The position numbers and the translations under genes were made by a program. From CAYQOX01 sp964419335 (GTDB taxonomy: Bacteria; Hinthialibacterota; Hinthialibacteria; Hinthialibacterales; Hinthialibacteraceae): 62,594 nucleotides of DNA. Position 1 is the first letter of the stretch; each line of letters starts with the position of its first letter. The notes beneath the pieces were generated by a model that saw nothing but the letters and a program-made list of their open reading frames with translations, had not been told where the DNA came from and did no database searches. Below are positions 55,217 to 62,594 of the stretch, piece by piece. Where the stretch lies: NCBI GenBank assembly GCA_964419335.1, contig CAYQOX010000029.1:1-62594 (forward strand). Reading direction: 5' to 3'.

Positions 55217-55335
55217 AATCATCGTGTACTGAAAGACTCTGCTGGGAGACGGATCGCACAGATTATTGTAATTTCTATGGATGGTTTTCTCTTGAAATGT
55301 TCTCACTTTTATTAAAAAAGAGACATGGGTGAGCA

Positions 55336-55363
55336 TTGACGAGTAAGAAAGAAACTATATAAT
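55336..55363 (+). promoter_or_regulatory. Promoter of rpsU
   Basis: TTGACG (55336-55341) and TATAAT (55358-55363) are 16 bases apart, about 60 bases before the bS21 gene. A strong sigma-70 promoter is expected for a ribosomal gene. Confidence 0.75.
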
Positions 55364-55423
55364 TTTTGTTCAGGATCAGTCAATTTTGTCTTTTTCCTTC
55401 TAAAAAATCTTAAAGTAAAGGTT

Positions 55424-55627
55424 GTGATAAATTTGGTAGCAGTCGAAGTCAAAGACGAAGAGGACATTCAGACAGCCTTAAAACGTTTTAAGCGGAAGTG
55501 TATTAAGGAAAGTATTCCTCAAGATATTCGCAAAAACGCTTATTATGAAAAGCCGAGTGTCCGTAAGCGTAAAAAGCATCTTAAAGCTGTTAAGCGACTG
55601 AAAAAAAACAAAATGAAAAATCGTTAA
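55424..55627 (+). CDS. rpsU: 30S ribosomal protein bS21
   Basis: A 67-residue basic protein with the bS21 marks: LVAVEVKDEEDIQTALKRFKRKC near the start, KESIPQDIRKNAYYEKPS in the middle and the Lys/Arg-rich tail (RKRKKHLKAVKRLKK). It binds near the anti-Shine-Dalgarno end of 16S rRNA and aids initiation. GTG at 55424 has AAAGG only two bases away; TTG at 55433, eleven bases from it, would give the more usual VAVEV start. It is a single-gene unit with its own promoter and terminator. Confidence 0.95.
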   Translation: MINLVAVEVKDEEDIQTALKRFKRKCIKESIPQDIRKNAYYEKPSVRKRKKHLKAVKRLKKNKMKNR

Positions 55628-55694
55628 TCGATCACACAGGCTTGACTGATCCGACAAAAAAAACGGGATACGTCTTTTATTCCCAATGGAAACA

Positions 55695-55724
55695 GGGGAG
55701 AATCGTTGAGGTTCTTCCCTTTTT
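55695..55724 (+). terminator. Terminator of rpsU
   Basis: GGGGAGAA (55695-55702) pairs with TTCTTCCC (55712-55719), one G:T, then TTTTT. It lies about 70 bases after the bS21 stop. Confidence 0.85.
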
Positions 55725-56104
55725 ATTTGAGAATTTTGATGGATTCCCTAAGAACAGAGACTGTCCCCCACTTTGAGGCCATTAAAACAATACTTTTGAG
55801 CATTCCCCCATGCCTTCAAAAAACTCAAAAGATTTACTCCATCCGCGAGCTAACTCTAGCGGCTCGACTTTCCATTTCACGATAAACTAGGATACCCTAT
55901 AAATTAATATAGAGTAGACGCTATCCACGTAATTTAAATCACCCTTTATCCCGCTTGGATTTTCTTGTTTGAGCGGGATTTTTTGTCGGATGTATTTTTG
56001 CAACTTTTGGTGGGGGTATACGTATCTATAATGGTGTATGATATAAATAGAAAGGATCTAATCTATCACGTGTATGGTGGGTTGGATTTGAAAGGAGCGT
56101 GAAA
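55725..56104. other. Gene-free stretch with a second terminator
   Basis: No credible gene. After the rpsU terminator there are about 220 bases with no open frame of note, ending in an 8-bp perfect terminator (55948-55984). The presence of a terminator without a gene hints at a small transcript there. Two short GC-rich patches (near 55845-55870) could pair. The 3' part provides the leader and ribosome site of the next gene. Confidence 0.5.
55948..55984 (+). terminator. Orphan terminator
   Basis: ATCCCGCT (55948-55955) pairs with AGCGGGAT (55972-55979) and runs into TTTTTT (55979-55984). No gene lies in the preceding 220 bases, so it would end an uncharacterised RNA or back up the rpsU terminator. 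Confidence 0.75.
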
Positions 56105-57304
56105 ATGAGATTTTCTTATTTACCTATAGTGATACTCTTTATGGTTCATTTTGGGGTTGTCTCCGTACCCGCACAGGAAAAGGGAGGCACTGAGATCCAC
56201 GAAGCCACCTTGGAGAAAAAAGAAAAAGAAAGTCTCTTCCGTGAGGTTTTTCGTGATTTGATTCCTAAATTAGAAAGGGCGCTGGATTTGGAAAAAATCC
56301 ACGATGATTTACCCGAGCGTACCTTTTTTTATGGGAAAGATAAACGTGATAATCAAGAAGATATCAATCAAGTTCTAGATGATGCGATTGAAATCCTGAA
56401 TGTCTCTCCTGGAAATTTAGAACGCCAACGAATTCGAGAACTGCGCGATTTGATTCAAGATGCCCAGGTTTCCATCGCGAAGTATAAGGAAAAACAATTA
56501 ACCGCACCCGTGGAAAAAGATTTGGGAACCTTGGATAAAATGAATCCCATGAAGAAGACGAGAAAAGACTATGATCAACGTATTGAGAACGAAGAGAAAA
56601 ATATACGCGAATATAAAAAGCGGATTCAGGAGATCAAAGAGGAGTTTACCAGCCGCTTGCGGAGTATGGGGTTGGATGTGAGTCGGGATGAAGTGGATTG
56701 TTTATTGTCTTCGGTGGTTGGCGATGATTTCGTAAAACTTAGTAACGTGTTTAACAATTTAAAACGGGTGACGGTGCAATTACAGAAACTGACCGAAGAA
56801 AGCGGAGAGTCGTTAGAAATCGCAAAGCGGTATTATGGTATGTATGTCATTCTGAATCAGATCCTCGATCGGATTCAGGATCAATTTGTTAAGAAAATTA
56901 ACGAGCAGTATATTCCAAAATTGGAAAATGCGATTCACAGTGCGCGGGCCAATATCGAAGAAGCCAAGGCACTTTTAACCAAGTCGAGGAATGATTCTGC
57001 AATTTTACAGTCGAATATAGAATCCAACCGGCTGACCATGGAAGCGGCCGAGTTGTATATTACGTATTTGGAATCGCAAGAGGAAATGATGCGCGAGGAG
57101 AATAAGAAAGTGGAAGAGAATCTTTCTACTGCTCGTAATACATATAAAACTGTCAAAGTGAGCAGTCAAGTAGCCGATTTAATCCAAGATGGACGCAGAA
57201 ATTTTGAGATGTTAATGAATTTAGAACTGCCGATCTTGCGGGGATTTGAGAATCAAGTGATTCAGCGTGAATTCCAGCGTTTAACCACTGAGATTGAGGA
57301 ATAA
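56105..57304 (+). CDS. Secreted coiled-coil protein
   Basis: A 399-residue protein with a Sec signal peptide (cut after VPAQ). The rest is almost wholly helical and charged, with long heptad-rich stretches (about residues 155-195 and 270-345), and no recognised domain. Such proteins often span or organise the periplasm. AGGAG lies seven bases before the ATG at 56105; the GTG at 56099 is too close to it. It ends 56 bases before a Tat-exported oxidoreductase gene in the same direction. No enzyme motif was found. Confidence 0.75.
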   Translation: MRFSYLPIVILFMVHFGVVSVPAQEKGGTEIHEATLEKKEKESLFREVFRDLIPKLERALDLEKIHDDLPERTFFYGKDKRDNQEDINQVLDDAIEILNVSPGNLERQRIRELRDLIQDAQVSIAKYKEKQLTAPVEKDLGTLDKMNPMKKTRKDYDQRIENEEKNIREYKKRIQEIKEEFTSRLRSMGLDVSRDEVDCLLSSVVGDDFVKLSNVFNNLKRVTVQLQKLTEESGESLEIAKRYYGMYVILNQILDRIQDQFVKKINEQYIPKLENAIHSARANIEEAKALLTKSRNDSAILQSNIESNRLTMEAAELYITYLESQEEMMREENKKVEENLSTARNTYKTVKVSSQVADLIQDGRRNFEMLMNLELPILRGFENQVIQREFQRLTTEIEE

Positions 57305-57360
57305 TAAGCATGACATCCTCCAAGGGGCAGGGGGGGAAATATCGGAAGAAAGGAAATCTT

Positions 57361-58701
57361 ATGCATTCTACGATCCACACACGGAGGCATTTTATCAAGG
57401 CAAGCATGGCTGTCGCGGGGATGATTAGTCCCCAGCTGGTTTCGAGTAAAGCTTTGGGACGCGGGCAACAGACTTCGGCTAATGACCGAATTACCCTGGG
57501 GGTGATTGGAACTGGGGATCATGGGGTGAATCGGAACATAAAGCGTTTTTTGACAGAACCAGATTGCCAGATTGTAGCGGTGTGTGATGTAGATCGGGAA
57601 AGGCGTCACGGGGCGAAGAAATTGATCGAACAGCGCTATGGGGAAGAGCGGGGTGAATCCTTCCGAGGTTGTGATGATTATAACGATTTTCGGGAGATTA
57701 TCGCGCGGAGTGATGTTGATGCGGTGATGAACGCGACTCCAGATCACTGGCATGTAATACCCTCCGTCATGGCGGTCAATGCGGGAAAAGATGTGATGTG
57801 CGAGAAGCCGCTCTCGCTTACGGTCATGGAAGGCCGGGCGTTGAGCGATGCGGTCACCCGCAATCACCGGGTCTTTCAAACGGCCTCAGAAAACCGTTCG
57901 GTGGAGGTCTATCATCGTATGTGTGAATTGGTGCGGAATGGGCGTATCGGGAAATTAAAAGAAATCTATGTGGATCTTCCCAGCGGTTATACCTTGAGAG
58001 AGGCGAGTTTTGAAGAAACCAAACCACCCGAGGGATTTGATTATGATCTATGGCTGGGGCAGGCTCCCGAAGCCCCGTATTGCGAAGCGCGGTGTCACTG
58101 GAATTTTCGCTGGCTGCTGGATTATTCCGGGGGCATGCTGACGGATTGGGGTGCGCATTTAATGGATCTTGCCCAATGGGCGAATGACACGGAATATACC
58201 GGCCCGGTGGAAGTCTCAGGGAAAGGGGAGTTTCCTGAAGAAGGACTCTATGACGCTGCGAAAACCTTCGAGATTGAATATCGGTATGCCAACGGAGTGA
58301 GGCTGGTGGTGCGCTCGCATGAACCGGGAATTCGTTTTGTGGGGACCGATGGATGGATCGGCAATGATGGATGGCGTGCCTCTATGGAGGCGGAACCGGC
58401 TTCTCTCTTGGAAGAAAAGATCGGAGAAGAGGAAACACATTTATATACCTGCTCGGCAGGGGAGCAACGAAACTTTTTGGATTGCATCAAGACGCGTAAA
58501 TTGTGTTATGCCCCGGCTGAGATTGGTCATCGCACGATTAGCATCGCGCATATCGGAAATATTTCCATGATGCTGAAACGCAAACTTGAATGGGATCCTG
58601 AGCGGGAAAGGTTTGTCGATGATGCGGTGGCGAATTGGCTGCTTTCCCGGCCGATGAGAGAACCATGGACATTGGATTTGGCCATGAAACGTACGATGTA
58701 G
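57361..58701 (+). CDS. Tat-exported Gfo/Idh/MocA oxidoreductase, second copy
   Basis: A 446-residue NAD(P)-dependent sugar oxidoreductase-like protein. The ATG at 57361 (AAAGGAA upstream) begins a twin-arginine signal (TRRHFIKASM); the frame is open back to 57310. A Rossmann start (ITLGVIGTGDHGVN), ATPDHWHV and CEKPLSLTV (catalytic Lys) are visible, and the beta domain has GGMLTDWGAHLMDLAQW with an active-site Asp/His. It belongs to the longer planctomycete-type group and is only distantly like the copy at 13516-14709. It converges on the L-rhamnose mutarotase gene, so a role with rhamnose or another 6-deoxy sugar is possible. Confidence 0.88.
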   Translation: MHSTIHTRRHFIKASMAVAGMISPQLVSSKALGRGQQTSANDRITLGVIGTGDHGVNRNIKRFLTEPDCQIVAVCDVDRERRHGAKKLIEQRYGEERGESFRGCDDYNDFREIIARSDVDAVMNATPDHWHVIPSVMAVNAGKDVMCEKPLSLTVMEGRALSDAVTRNHRVFQTASENRSVEVYHRMCELVRNGRIGKLKEIYVDLPSGYTLREASFEETKPPEGFDYDLWLGQAPEAPYCEARCHWNFRWLLDYSGGMLTDWGAHLMDLAQWANDTEYTGPVEVSGKGEFPEEGLYDAAKTFEIEYRYANGVRLVVRSHEPGIRFVGTDGWIGNDGWRASMEAEPASLLEEKIGEEETHLYTCSAGEQRNFLDCIKTRKLCYAPAEIGHRTISIAHIGNISMMLKRKLEWDPERERFVDDAVANWLLSRPMREPWTLDLAMKRTM

Positions 58702-58797
58702 CGATTGAGTGCTGTGCCCATGGAGACAATGCGGATTTATCCCTGTTTCTCGCAAGAATGATCTTCTGCGAACATCTGCCTCAATGATGTTTAGAAA

Positions 58798-59112
58798 TTA
58801 ATCAAGATGGAAAACTTCTTTCAGCGGCTGGGTGACGGGGCTGTGATCGGGATTGGAAGGCATGAGGTCGCGCATCGAGGCCCACCATTTTTGGCACACT
58901 TCCGTTTGGGCGATGGCGTCCCAGCGCGCTTCGTCTTCGATTTCCACATAAGCAAATAATTGGTTGGTTTCAGGATGCAAGAAGATGGAGTAATTGTGTA
59001 CTCCATGGTCTTTTAAGGCGGCTTCGAGTTCAGACCAGATCGGATTATGGCGTTTTTTATATTCTTCCTGTTGGTCGGGGTGGACGTGCATGAGAAAGGC
59101 TTTGCGTATCAT
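58798..59112 (-). CDS. rhaM: L-rhamnose mutarotase
   Basis: A 104-residue protein of the RhaM/RhaU family, which interconverts alpha and beta anomers of L-rhamnose. Typical marks are RKAFLMHVHPDQQEEYKKRH, the central HNYSIFLHPETNQLFAYVE and the end MRDLMPSNPDHSPV. No rhamnose isomerase or kinase is in the window, so it may serve a glycan-derived rhamnose route. It is upstream of the NarL-type regulator's stop? No: it is the downstream neighbour, 22 bases past nothing else on the same strand, and could share its transcript. Confidence 0.9.
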   Translation of the reverse strand: MIRKAFLMHVHPDQQEEYKKRHNPIWSELEAALKDHGVHNYSIFLHPETNQLFAYVEIEDEARWDAIAQTEVCQKWWASMRDLMPSNPDHSPVTQPLKEVFHLD

Positions 59113-59134
59113 AATGTGATCTTTCCGGATTTCC

Positions 59135-59818
59135 TTAGAGCTCCGTGTCTCCTGACTGCGTGCTTATATTCCATTCGACCGCATGGCGAATGAGTTCGGT
59201 GTAGGATTGAATCCCGAGTTTGTGTTTGATGTTTTCGCGATGGTTTTCCACGGTTTTTGTGCTGACACCAAGTTGATCGGCGATTTGCTGGGTATTATAC
59301 CCACGTCCAATCAAATCGTATACTTCAAGTTCCCGGTCGGTTAGATTTTCCAGAGGACTTGGGTTGATATGAGATTCTGGGTTGGTGTTTTGTTGAAATG
59401 ATTTTTTGAGTAAGCGGTTGCTGATTTCCTGGCTGACATAAAAGTTTCCCTCCATTACGGTATCGATGGCCTCTTTGATGTCTTCCGTGGGTTGTTCTTT
59501 GTGGATATAACCGTAAGCCCCTGCATGCAAGGTTCTCTCGGCAAAGAGGGATTCATCGTGCATGGTGATGACCAGGGTTTTCGTTTGCGGGTACTCTTTC
59601 CTGATTTGCTTAATTAATTCGACACCGCTGCCTTCCTTTGAACTCATATCGATGATCACCAAATCGACCTTTTCTTTTTGCAAAACCTCTTCTGCTTGCT
59701 CGATGGAGGATACTTCCGAAATACATTGGTATTGAGTTTCATTTTCAATGAGCAATTTTAACCCATAACGGGTAATCGTAGGATCCTCAATAATAAGAAT
59801 GGTTTTCTTTTGGTTCAT
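59135..59818 (-). CDS. NarL/FixJ-type response regulator
   Basis: A 227-residue two-domain regulator. The receiver has acidic residues Glu11-Asp12, phospho-acceptor Asp57 (LVIIDMSS), Thr (VITMHDE) and Lys (YIHKEQP). The LuxR/GerE-type helix-turn-helix is at about 155-220 (LTDRELEVYDLIGRGYNTQQIADQLGVS, a little short of typical). No kinase adjoins it; the hybrid kinase at 35175 is 20 kb away and already has a receiver. It lies 22 bases before the mutarotase gene on the same strand, so they may be co-transcribed. Confidence 0.93.
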   Translation of the reverse strand: MNQKKTILIIEDPTITRYGLKLLIENETQYQCISEVSSIEQAEEVLQKEKVDLVIIDMSSKEGSGVELIKQIRKEYPQTKTLVITMHDESLFAERTLHAGAYGYIHKEQPTEDIKEAIDTVMEGNFYVSQEISNRLLKKSFQQNTNPESHINPSPLENLTDRELEVYDLIGRGYNTQQIADQLGVSTKTVENHRENIKHKLGIQSYTELIRHAVEWNISTQSGDTEL

Positions 59819-60012
59819 TCTATTGGTTGTAGAGTCAGAAGTAGGTCTAATAGGATAATTTTAGTGTAGATATTATACATCAACTCATTTTTTTTGGGTA
59901 GGTAACGTTAGAAAGAGAGGTTCTCACCCTTTTCCAGAGATCCCCCAATGATCTTTTAAGTAAAAGAACGAAAGACCCACCGAAAAGGCCCCGATTTGTT
60001 CTTCCTCATTGT

Positions 60013-60041
60013 TTGACAGTAATGAACATATAATATATTTT
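60013..60041 (+). promoter_or_regulatory. Weak promoter candidate before sigma gene
   Basis: TTGACA at 60013-60018 is followed after 17 bases by TATTTT (60036-60041). The -10 match is poor, but nothing better is seen in the 300-base AT-rich gap between the response regulator and sigma factor genes. Confidence 0.4.
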
Positions 60042-60118
60042 ACTATATTAAGCATCATTTGAAAGTGTGGCTTAATTAATATGAGTATTTTGTTGAATTC
60101 CTCGATATGGGAGATGCA

Positions 60119-60733
60119 ATGGGGTGTTACAAAATGGTTAATGGTGACAAATTCCCCAATTTCCTTCCTATCTTAGAGTTTATTTGGAATGAGGAGGATT
60201 GTGATGAGGAAGTTTTAACCGTCCTTAAGGGGAGAGACCGAAGTGCGCTCAAGATTTTATGGATACGATATAACCGCCGAGTCTATACATTAGCGTTAGC
60301 AATAACGAAGGATGAATATCTCGCCCAAGATGTCTTACAGGATACTTTCTTAAACCTGATTCAACTGGATGAACACCTCCTCCCCCAGCAAAATTTTCGA
60401 AGTTGGCTAGATAAAACGGTCAAAAACCATTGTATCAATCTCTTGAAACGTAAAAAACTTGTTACCAACCAAGAGCATATATTGATGAGAATGGAGGATG
60501 AGCAAAACAAAAGTATCGAGGAAAGAGAGTTGCAAGAAAAATTGTTGGCAGATTTGACGGAAGAAGAACGTAACATACTGATCTATAAGTACATAGATGG
60601 TCTCTCGTATAAGCAAATTGCTGAAAAATTAGGGAAGAAAAAAGCCCAAGTTAAAGATAAGGCTTATCGAATACGAAAAAAATTGCAAAAAAATAAAAAA
60701 AGATACGACTTTTGGGGGGGTGATGTGTCATAA
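60119..60733 (+). CDS. ECF-like sigma-70 family factor
   Basis: A 204-residue sigma factor. Region 2 is seen in RYNRRVYTLALAITKDEYLAQDVLQDTFLNLI, and region 4 in LTEEERNILIYKYIDGLSYKQIAEKLGKKKAQVKDKAYRIRKKLQ (the HTH). This is the ECF layout without regions 1 or 3. The start at 60119 has GGGAG six to seven bases before it; an ATG at 60107 lies in the ribosome site. A small unknown open frame follows 70 bases downstream; no recognisable anti-sigma factor is present. It may serve stress or surface functions, perhaps the AT-rich genes next to it. Confidence 0.85.
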   Translation: MGCYKMVNGDKFPNFLPILEFIWNEEDCDEEVLTVLKGRDRSALKILWIRYNRRVYTLALAITKDEYLAQDVLQDTFLNLIQLDEHLLPQQNFRSWLDKTVKNHCINLLKRKKLVTNQEHILMRMEDEQNKSIEERELQEKLLADLTEEERNILIYKYIDGLSYKQIAEKLGKKKAQVKDKAYRIRKKLQKNKKRYDFWGGDVS

Positions 60734-60803
60734 TATATGAACGAAATAAAGCATAAATAGATATTTATAAAAAAACACCAATTGCTGGGTTAATTTAAGG
60801 AAA

Positions 60804-61055
60804 GTGAAACGGATTAATTTAGAAAAAGATAATTCAACAGTAGAAACAACTGAAAATAATAATATAGAACATCCTGAATGGGGCTTTGCTTTAATTAAAA
60901 TGTTGAATGAGTTAAAAACTAGAGATCCCATCGAAAAATCAGAAAGAGAAACCGTCCAGCTAGCGCCGCTTGAGTTGGGTTCCAGCCGTCCTCGGTTCCC
61001 TCGGACGTCTTCCACCCAACTCAATACCCCCCGATCCCCAAAAGTAAGGAGGTGA
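60804..61055 (+). CDS. Small unknown ORF running into a palindrome
   Basis: An 83-residue frame with a GTG start (AAGG three bases before, a poor spacing). Residues 1-55 are polar and look natural (EHPEWGFALIKMLNEL); from about residue 56 the protein is encoded by the palindrome at 60970-61024 and becomes Pro/Ser/Arg-rich. Position right after a sigma factor gene suits a regulator or a decayed anti-sigma factor. Its stop lies inside a perfect AGGAGGTGAT Shine-Dalgarno sequence, yet no start follows. It could equally be non-coding. Confidence 0.35.
   Translation: MKRINLEKDNSTVETTENNNIEHPEWGFALIKMLNELKTRDPIEKSERETVQLAPLELGSSRPRFPRTSSTQLNTPRSPKVRR
60970..61024. repeat. Nested palindrome 1 (REP-like)
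   Basis: An 11-bp perfect outer stem (TTGAGTTGGGT at 60970-60980 with 61014-61024), a symmetric 6x6 internal loop and an inner 5-bp stem (CGTCC 60987-60991, GGACG 61003-61007). Too long for chance in this AT-rich region. Confidence 0.75.
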
Positions 61056-61093
61056 TACAAAAGGATTTCCATTCGAAAAGTGGACCGGCTCTA

Positions 61094-61149
61094 AGCCAAC
61101 AAGGTGGGTCACACCAACCCGAAAACTGACGGGTCAAACCCACCCGGCT
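61094..61149. repeat. Nested palindrome 2 (REP-like)
   Basis: GGTGGGT (61103-61109) pairs with ACCCACC (61138-61144); inside it ACCCG (61117-61121) pairs with CGGGT (61130-61134); outside it AGCC (61094-61097) pairs with GGCT (61146-61149). It has the same outer-plus-inner plan as palindrome 1 but a different sequence. Confidence 0.7.
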
Positions 61150-61314
61150 ATTGACACCAAAAAAAGTAGAATTGATAAAAAAGGAGCAAAAGATCGAAAT
61201 TGTATTCTCAAAAGCTGAATTAATTAAGTAAGAGTTATTATAGAGAAAGTATTAACTTTAGTATTATTAAATTTATACGTTTTATTAATTTATTAATTTT
61301 CATGGAGGTGCATA

Positions 61315-62286
61315 ATGAAAAAATATCTATGTTTTATCATATCATTCGGATTGTCCACTTCTCTTTTTTCTTTTGGGCAAGAATATTTAACATCAGAAGA
61401 GATTTCGTCGAAATTGGATTCCAAAGTATATGATATAGTTTTAACAACTAATAAAGAAAATACCATAATCAGTTCTCAAATTCGTCAAGAATATGGATCT
61501 GAGATTGTAGAATTTCATCAAAAAGTAAAAAAACATGTTTATTCACTCATTGAAGATGATAATTTTTCTCAAGTTACAAAAAATAGCGTGTTATCCAATA
61601 ACATTGATAAGATATATGCAGACATTTTGTGTTCATCAATATTGTCGCCGGATGGTGATAGAATATTAGAAACCATCATAAGAAAAAATGAAGACACACG
61701 AAAAATGGTTCGATACGTCGCATTACGATTAAAATCATTTCTAGAAAAGGGAAAGGAAATTGAGAAAATCAATCCACCCAATGATCAGAAAACTATTATT
61801 CAAAACCAATATAAGGAATTAAAAGACTTAATTTATTCGTTGGCTATGAAAGAATTGGATGTCCCTGAAGAATATATTAAAAAAGCAATAGATATTAATT
61901 TTAAACGGTATGAGGTAGGGCCTGATTCTGTGATGCAATTATGGGCAAAAAGACCTTTTTCTAAAGAAACTTTCATAAACATAAAATCAGAAATACATGA
62001 AGCGGCAAATTCGGTTAATGACACAACAATTATAAATCCAATATCTGATGATATGCCCGAAGATATCAAACGTGTAAAACTTGATCAATTCAATTTTCAT
62101 ATGTCTTTAAACTTCGTTAATAAGTTAAACCAAATAATTGTAAAAGAGTATAAAACAATTTTAGCTGCTGAAGGTATAGATGAGAATTTAAGAGAGAGAT
62201 TTAAGCCTTCTGAAGATTTGGCTCAATTACAAAAATGGTACAGAAACATATCCAATAATATGGATAATTGGAGGTACAAAGAATGA
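61315..62286 (+). CDS. Secreted protein of unknown function, AT-rich
   Basis: A 323-residue protein with a clear Sec signal peptide (MKKYLCFIISFGLSTSLFS, cut near FGQ). The mature part is helical and charged, with no recognised domain. GGAGG lies seven bases before the ATG. Its coding sequence is much richer in A and T (AAT, AAA, ATA codons) than the window's other genes, a sign of recent transfer or relaxed base choice. Its stop overlaps the next start (ATGA), so it heads a coupled pair with a second secreted protein. Confidence 0.75.
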   Translation: MKKYLCFIISFGLSTSLFSFGQEYLTSEEISSKLDSKVYDIVLTTNKENTIISSQIRQEYGSEIVEFHQKVKKHVYSLIEDDNFSQVTKNSVLSNNIDKIYADILCSSILSPDGDRILETIIRKNEDTRKMVRYVALRLKSFLEKGKEIEKINPPNDQKTIIQNQYKELKDLIYSLAMKELDVPEEYIKKAIDINFKRYEVGPDSVMQLWAKRPFSKETFINIKSEIHEAANSVNDTTIINPISDDMPEDIKRVKLDQFNFHMSLNFVNKLNQIIVKEYKTILAAEGIDENLRERFKPSEDLAQLQKWYRNISNNMDNWRYKE

Positions 62287-62594
62287 AAAAAATTAAAATA
62301 TATCATTCTTTGTTTGATTTTTAGCGCAACTTATAGTTATTCACAAGGTGATTGGGTAAGAATACTGTATGATGGCCCTGATTATAATCCTCTTCCTGCA
62401 ACATGGGGTAATGAAGATTTTATGTTTGATTATACATTTTATTATAAAACCTCTATCACTGTTCATGACACTTATAAAGCAAACCTTTATTCTTATTGCG
62501 AATATCAACCTTTACTTAATACTGAAACTCCTCCTTCCATAGGCGTAGGGTGGGCTCAAAGATTTTCTGCTTTAGCAGGAAAACGTAGCCCACC
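62283..62594 (+). pseudogene. Secreted-protein gene broken by A7 frameshift, partial
   Basis: The ATG at 62283 overlaps the previous stop. Read as given, the frame ends after 13 codons. Removing one A from the A7 run (62286-62292) would give a textbook signal peptide (MKKLKYIILCLIFSATYSYS) continuing open to the end of the window with Tyr/Asp-rich, beta-type sequence (GDWVRILYDGPDYNP). So it is a real or recent secreted protein with a slip in a homopolymer: sequencing error, mutation or phase variation. Its 3' end runs into palindrome 3. Function unknown; truncated by the window edge. Confidence 0.65.
62549..62594. repeat. Nested palindrome 3 (REP-like), cut by window edge
   Basis: GGTGGGCT (62549-62556) pairs with AGCCCACC (62587-62594), with an inner stem CTGC/GCAG (62567-62570, 62575-62578) extended by TTTT/AAAA around a one-base bulge. 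GTAGGGTGGGCT...AGCCCACC resembles a REP-type sequence I know from other bacteria. It lies inside the frame of the broken secreted-protein gene. Confidence 0.7.

Noticed and set aside
57262..57879. 205-residue minus-strand ORF
   Set aside because: Antisense to the Gfo/Idh/MocA gene and rich in His, Pro and Ile as expected for a shadow frame.
60970..61024. Integron attC site
   Set aside because: GTTGGGT and ACCCAAC fit the core motif letters, but their order is reversed relative to attC, no integrase gene is present and no gene cassettes follow.
1..62594. CRISPR array, tRNA, rRNA, insertion sequence or prophage
   Set aside because: No regular direct repeats, no tRNA-like TTCRA arms with cloverleaf, no rRNA signatures and no transposase, integrase or phage structural genes were seen by eye.

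Overview
The window reads as one chromosomal segment of an uncultured, Gram-negative-type heterotroph. Tat-type signal peptides, type II secretion pseudopilins with the NFLNAQ(I)xAKVARV signature, bS21, many Gfo/Idh/MocA, ThuA, sulfatase and sialidase genes, and TPR-rich membrane glycosyltransferases together recall Sumerlaeota, Hydrogenedentota or PVC-type bacteria. That placement is inference from gene style only; no rRNA or tRNA gene was seen to confirm it. About 40 genes are arranged in short operons on both strands.

Layout. Bases 1-4743: nhaA antiporter, a DUF4914-type P-loop protein and moaA. Bases 4905-10530: a probable envelope polysaccharide block (heparinase II/III-like protein, small membrane protein, TPR protein, Wzx/MATE-type flippase). 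Bases 10551-13306: csaA, a pseudopilin, an apparently exported methyltransferase and a Ca2+/Na+ antiporter. Bases 13516-19130: a tightly packed set of Tat-exported oxidoreductase, LarA-like protein, Nramp-related transporter with altered metal-site motifs, and a TMTC-like TPR membrane protein. Then ilvA (minus) and a zinc-ribbon HTH protein.

Bases 21256-34961 are the most coherent system: a sialoglycan-use locus. A minus-strand operon runs from a secreted three-domain protein through a pseudopilin, a sialidase-like protein, a sulfatase and a sodium:solute symporter to N-acetylneuraminate lyase. Facing it across 437 bases is an 898-residue double sialidase whose N-terminal domain is the same undescribed domain found three times in the first operon gene. 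An AraC regulator and a second DapA-family aldolase lie nearby. In the model, secreted enzymes desulfate and desialylate glycans, the shared domain holds enzyme or substrate, the symporter imports sialic acid and NanA cleaves it.

Bases 35175-60733 hold a large hybrid histidine kinase, a GT-C-like membrane protein, a secreted six-repeat probable propeller protein, guaB, a TPR/FapA pair, a Tat-exported toroid-type protein, ThuA, a repeat lipoprotein, rpsU, a coiled-coil secreted protein, a second Gfo/Idh/MocA protein, L-rhamnose mutarotase, a NarL-type regulator and an ECF-like sigma factor. The last 1.7 kb is visibly more AT-rich, carries three nested palindromes of REP-like form and two secreted proteins of unknown function, the second broken by a one-base shift in an A7 run, and looks like acquired or fast-changing DNA.
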